Assembly (NCBI GenBank): GCA_014896295.1
Contig: JADBKR010000008.1
Span: 1-64,000, forward strand
Source: Limnochordaceae bacterium
GTDB lineage: Bacteria; Bacillota; Limnochordia; Limnochordales; Geochordaceae
Length of the DNA: 64,000 nt
Reading direction: 5' to 3'
Of the stretch, positions 61,045 to 64,000 are shown piece after piece. Position 1 is the first letter of the stretch. The number at the start of each line of letters is the position of its first letter. The position numbers were made by a program, and so were the translations under genes. Under the pieces are notes generated by a model. It saw only the letters and a list, made by a program, of their open reading frames with translations. It was not told the DNA's origin and did no database searches.

Positions 61045-61743
61045 ATGGGAGCGATTACGAGCAGCGTCGCCAGGCGAGGACGGCACGTGCCGTGGTATGC
61101 GTGGCCCGCCGGCTTGGTACTGGTGGGGCTGGCCTGGTTCGCGCTGGCCCGGCCGTTGACGGTGGCGCCCCGGCTGGGGGTGGCGCCCGTGTTCGAGCTG
61201 ATCGACCAGCAGGGCCGTACGGTCACCCACCAGGCTTTCGCGGGCCGGCCGGTGCTCTACTCCTTCTTCCCCGCCTCGACGGAAGACGCCACGGCCGTCA
61301 CGATGGCGAGGCAACTGCAGGCCCTGCAGCGCCGGCTCTCGCAGGACGCGGATCGGCAGGAGCGGCTCCGCCTGGTCACGGTGAGCGTGCGTCCGGAGCA
61401 CGACGACCCGGCCAGGCTTGCCGCGTTCGCCCGGCGGCTCGATGCGGATCCGTCCATCTGGCAGTTCCTGACCGGCCCGGGCCTGGCGGTCAAGCTCATG
61501 GTCGGCACGGGATTCGGGGTTTACTACGACGCCCGCGCGCAGGCGCCCGCCGGGGTGGTCTACGACCCGCGCTACGTCCTGGTCGACGGGCAGGGGCTCA
61601 TCCGCGGTATCTACTCCGGGCCCCGGCTCGACGCCGAGAGGCTCCTGCGCGACCTCGACCTGGTGCTGCAAGAGGCTCGGGCGGAGGGAGCAGCCCGGTT
61701 CGCATACGAGGCTGCCCACCTCTTCCTCTGCTACCCGCGCTGA
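61045..61743 (+). CDS. SCO-like thioredoxin-fold protein without the copper cysteines
   Basis: A 232-residue membrane-anchored protein (span WYAWPAGLVLVGLAWFALA) with the SCO1/SenC fold: FELIDQQGRTVTHQAFAGRP, then VLYSFFPASTEDATAVTMAR, LVTVSVRPEHDDPARLAAFA and IWQFLTGPGLAVKLMVGTGF. SCO proteins use CxxxC plus a His to deliver copper to the CuA centre; here the CxxxC position reads PASTEDA with no Cys, and the late His is not evident. The oxidase-operon position still suggests an assembly role. Confidence 0.75.
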   Translation: MGAITSSVARRGRHVPWYAWPAGLVLVGLAWFALARPLTVAPRLGVAPVFELIDQQGRTVTHQAFAGRPVLYSFFPASTEDATAVTMARQLQALQRRLSQDADRQERLRLVTVSVRPEHDDPARLAAFARRLDADPSIWQFLTGPGLAVKLMVGTGFGVYYDARAQAPAGVVYDPRYVLVDGQGLIRGIYSGPRLDAERLLRDLDLVLQEARAEGAARFAYEAAHLFLCYPR

Positions 61744-61803
61744 TGGCGGGGCGCACGCCCGGTGAGCCCCGGTGTGCGACAACTGAAGGGGGGCGAACGC
61801 ACG

Positions 61804-62004
61804 ATGGCAACGACAAACCCGAAGCACGACGCCGCCCAAGAACTGGCCACTGCTGCGGCGACCGAGGTAAGGCAGCGGCCGGCGGCGCCGGAGGAGGTCG
61901 TCGAGGAACACCCCAGGGGAGCCATGTTGGCCACCCTCCTTTACCTGCTGGCAATCGTGGGTGCCTGGGCGTACATGTACGCGAATCTGCTGAGCCGGGG
62001 GTGA
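61804..62004 (+). CDS. cbaD: Cytochrome c oxidase subunit IIa-like protein
   Basis: A 66-residue protein with an acidic, flexible N-terminal half and one C-terminal span (MLATLLYLLAIVGAWAYMYA) ending LLSRG. The HPRGAMLATLLYLL...LSRG pattern matches the IIa subunit of ba3-type oxidases, which supplies the helix missing from their short subunit II. GGGGGG and a 12-base gap precede ATG 61804. The gene lies just before subunit II. Confidence 0.7.
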   Translation: MATTNPKHDAAQELATAAATEVRQRPAAPEEVVEEHPRGAMLATLLYLLAIVGAWAYMYANLLSRG

Positions 62005-62013
62005 AAGCAGGCC

Positions 62014-62481
62014 ATGTACATCGAGCTGTACGAGAAGCGCTGGATGGTCCTGACGGGGGTCGCGCTGGCCGTCATGTTCCTGGCCATCGTAGGATCGGTT
62101 TTCGGGGCGGGCATCCAGGTGCCCGGCGTTTACGGCCAGGTCAACCCTGCCCAGCTTCCCAACACCCCTCCCTTCGATCAGCCGGGCGTGCGCCAGCTCG
62201 GCCCGGGACGCTACGAAGCCACCGTCATCGCGCACATCTGGGCTTACTCCCCCAATGAGATCCGGGTACCCGCCGGTGCCACGGTCACCTTCAACCTGAC
62301 GAGCCGGGACGTCATCCACGGCTTCCGCATCGAGGGCACCAACGTCAATACCATGGTGATCCCCGGCCAGATCGCCCGGGTGACCCATACTTTCAAGAAG
62401 CCCGGGACGTACCTCTTCTTGTGCCACGAGTACTGCGGCGTCGGGCACCAGAACATGTTCGGGCGGGTCATCGTCGAGTGA
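62014..62481 (+). CDS. cbaB: Cytochrome c oxidase subunit II, ba3 type
   Basis: A 155-residue subunit II with one N-terminal span (VLTGVALAVMFLAIVGSVFG) and a cupredoxin domain that carries the dinuclear CuA centre: His102 in DVIHGFRIEG, Cys137-x3-Cys141 in LCHEYCGVGHQNM, His145 and Met148. The single span and short length are typical of the ba3 (B-type) oxidases. Electrons enter here from cytochrome c. Confidence 0.93.
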   Translation: MYIELYEKRWMVLTGVALAVMFLAIVGSVFGAGIQVPGVYGQVNPAQLPNTPPFDQPGVRQLGPGRYEATVIAHIWAYSPNEIRVPAGATVTFNLTSRDVIHGFRIEGTNVNTMVIPGQIARVTHTFKKPGTYLFLCHEYCGVGHQNMFGRVIVE

Positions 62482-62540
62482 GAGGGTTTGGTACAGAGAC
62501 GGGCAGAGCGCTTGCTGCCCGGGAACGGAGGTCGACGGTC

Positions 62541-64000
62541 GTGTCACAACCGGAGCGCCGCCTCGTGGCCTGGTTCCTGTACGTGGCCATGCTGGCGCTG
62601 TCCATCGGAGCCACGCTGGGGCCCTTCCAGGCGCTCGAGCACGCGGGCATCAACCTGTACCCGTACATCGCCCCCTTCATCCGCTCCTACTACCAGGGGC
62701 TGAGCATCCACGGGGTCTTCAACGTGCTCGTCTGGACCACGTTCTTCATCAGCGGCTTCCTCACGTTCGCCACGATGAGCGGCCTCAAGCACCCCCTTTA
62801 CAGCCTCAAGCTGGGTTGGATCACGTTCTGGATCATGATCGCCGGCATCGGCCTCACCGGGTGGGCCCTTTTCAGCGATAACGCGACGGTCATGTTCACG
62901 AGCTACCCGCCTCTCAAAGCCCACCCTGCCTACTACCTCGGGTTGACGCTGGTCGTCGTGGGCACGTGGCTGGTCTCGGCCAACATCTTCCTCACCTACC
63001 GGGCCTGGCGCCGTGATCACCCCACGGAGCGCACGCCGCTTGCGACCTTCGGAGCCCTCGCCACGTTCGTCATGTGGGACATCGCGAGCCTCGGGATCGC
63101 AGCCGAGTTCCTGACGCTGCTCATCCCCGCCTCCTTCGGGATCACGCAAGGTACCGACCCGCTCCTGGCACGGGCCTTTTTCTGGTTCACCGGGCACCCC
63201 ATCGTCTACTTCTGGCTCCTGCCGGCCTACGTCTCCTGGTACGCCATGGTGCCCAAGCAGGCAGGCGGTAAGCTGTTCAGCGATCCGCTGGCCAGGCTGG
63301 CGCTGGTCTTGTTCATCCCCTTCTCCATACCGGTGGGGCTGCATCACCAGTTCACCGACCCCGGCATCTCCGAGGCCTGGAAGATGGTACACGCGGCCCT
63401 GACCTTCGTGGTCTTCTTCCCGAGCGCCCTCACCGCGTTCACCCTGCTGGCCTCCCTCGAAAACGCCGGCCGCGCCCGGGGCGGGCGAGGCTGGTTCGGG
63501 TGGTTTCTCAAGCTGCGCTGGGACGACCCGGCAGTGGCGGCGCAGGTGCTGGCCATGCTGCTGTTCGCCGCAGGGGGCGTGAGCGGGATCATCAACGCCT
63601 CCTACGACCTCAACCTGATGGTGCACAACACGGCGTGGGTGCCCGGGCACTTCCACCTGACGGTGGGATCGGGCGTCACCCTTACGTTCATGGGGATCTC
63701 CTACTGGCTCATCCCGTATCTCACCGGCCGCAAGCTGTGGAGCCGGCGGGTGGCGCTGTGGCAGGCCTGGACGTGGTTCGCCGGGATGCTCTTGTTGGGG
63801 CGAGGGCTCCACTGGCTGGGCCTGCTCGGGGCGCCCCGGCGGACCATGCTGGGGGCCGCGGCCTATCGGGCGCTCAACCCCGAGTGGGGGCTGCCGTCGC
63901 TGCTGGTGGGCATCGGCGGCGGCATCCTGGCGGTGAGCCTCTACCTCTATCTGGTCGAGATGGCGGCCACGATCTGGTTCTCCAGGGAGCCGGCCGACGT
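62541..64000 (+). CDS. cbaA: Cytochrome c oxidase subunit I, ba3 type (cut by window edge)
   Basis: The frame is open from GTG 62541 (GGAGG nine bases upstream) to the right edge, about 486 residues, so the C-terminus is missing. Heme and copper ligands are visible: SIHGVFNVLVWTTFF (low-spin heme His), FFWFTGHPIVYFWLLPAYV (CuB His with the HxxxY crosslink Tyr), PVGLHHQFTDPG (two CuB His) and WVPGHFHLTVG (high- and low-spin heme His). It reduces O2 to water and pumps protons. Last gene of the SCO-like, IIa, II, I series. Confidence 0.95.
   Translation, partial: MSQPERRLVAWFLYVAMLALSIGATLGPFQALEHAGINLYPYIAPFIRSYYQGLSIHGVFNVLVWTTFFISGFLTFATMSGLKHPLYSLKLGWITFWIMIAGIGLTGWALFSDNATVMFTSYPPLKAHPAYYLGLTLVVVGTWLVSANIFLTYRAWRRDHPTERTPLATFGALATFVMWDIASLGIAAEFLTLLIPASFGITQGTDPLLARAFFWFTGHPIVYFWLLPAYVSWYAMVPKQAGGKLFSDPLARLALVLFIPFSIPVGLHHQFTDPGISEAWKMVHAALTFVVFFPSALTAFTLLASLENAGRARGGRGWFGWFLKLRWDDPAVAAQVLAMLLFAAGGVSGIINASYDLNLMVHNTAWVPGHFHLTVGSGVTLTFMGISYWLIPYLTGRKLWSRRVALWQAWTWFAGMLLLGRGLHWLGLLGAPRRTMLGAAAYRALNPEWGLPSLLVGIGGGILAVSLYLYLVEMAATIWFSREPAD

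Overview
The window is very GC-rich and dense with genes, and many genes start at GTG or TTG. The content points to an aerobic, spore-forming member of the Bacillota, most like the high-GC class Limnochordia. The evidence is: proteins with repeated SPOCS (DUF3794) domains, CgeB-type glycosyltransferases, a CwlJ/SleB-type cortex hydrolase, a CAP-domain secreted protein, a YhaN/YhaO-like pair and a ba3-type terminal oxidase. The taxonomic call is inference from gene content; no rRNA is present.

Layout. 1-4.4 kb: the start of an SNF2-type helicase runs off the left edge, followed by a decayed stretch (a broken TPR protein and a broken unknown gene) that ends at a tRNA-Val gene. 4.4-10.6 kb: housekeeping genes (zinc ribbon, leucine dehydrogenase, asparagine synthetase, GATE membrane protein, HAD phosphatase). 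10.7-12.7 kb: tRNA-Glu followed by mobile-type debris: a possible recombinase tail, DUF6883 and DUF4926 genes, a winged-helix remnant and an intact VapBC-type toxin-antitoxin pair. 12.8-22.0 kb: a sugar-catabolic operon (GntR regulator with a perfect inverted-repeat operator, BadF-type kinase, SIS protein, glycoside-hydrolase-like protein, ABC permeases, binding protein, metallophosphoesterase). 22.0-32.5 kb: mixed genes, including two unusual fusions (nucleotidyltransferase-DUF309 and MFS-HTH), an M20 peptidase, purA, a CwlJ-like hydrolase, ridA and ctaB. 32.6-35.5 kb: an ArsR regulator and a P1B-4-like metal ATPase. 35.5-49.9 kb: a surface glycosylation island with three CgeB-like and four other glycosyltransferases, a cytidylyltransferase/dehydratase pair and a methyltransferase around two SPOCS-repeat proteins; this is the best candidate for a poorly described system. 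49.9-58.2 kb: CAP protein, DUF1028 protein, a YhaN/YhaO-like pair with degenerate catalytic motifs, a LolA-like secreted protein, a phosphofructokinase homologue lacking its catalytic Asp, and a HAD phosphatase. 58.2-64 kb: a NarL-type two-component system and the start of a ba3-type cytochrome oxidase operon (SCO-like, IIa, II, I), cut by the right edge.

At least seven otherwise well-conserved genes carry single-base frameshifts, several at short G/C runs. These may be uncorrected sequencing indels rather than real gene loss. By contrast, the broken genes at 2.1-4.2 kb also carry in-frame stop codons, which fits true decay beside the tRNA.
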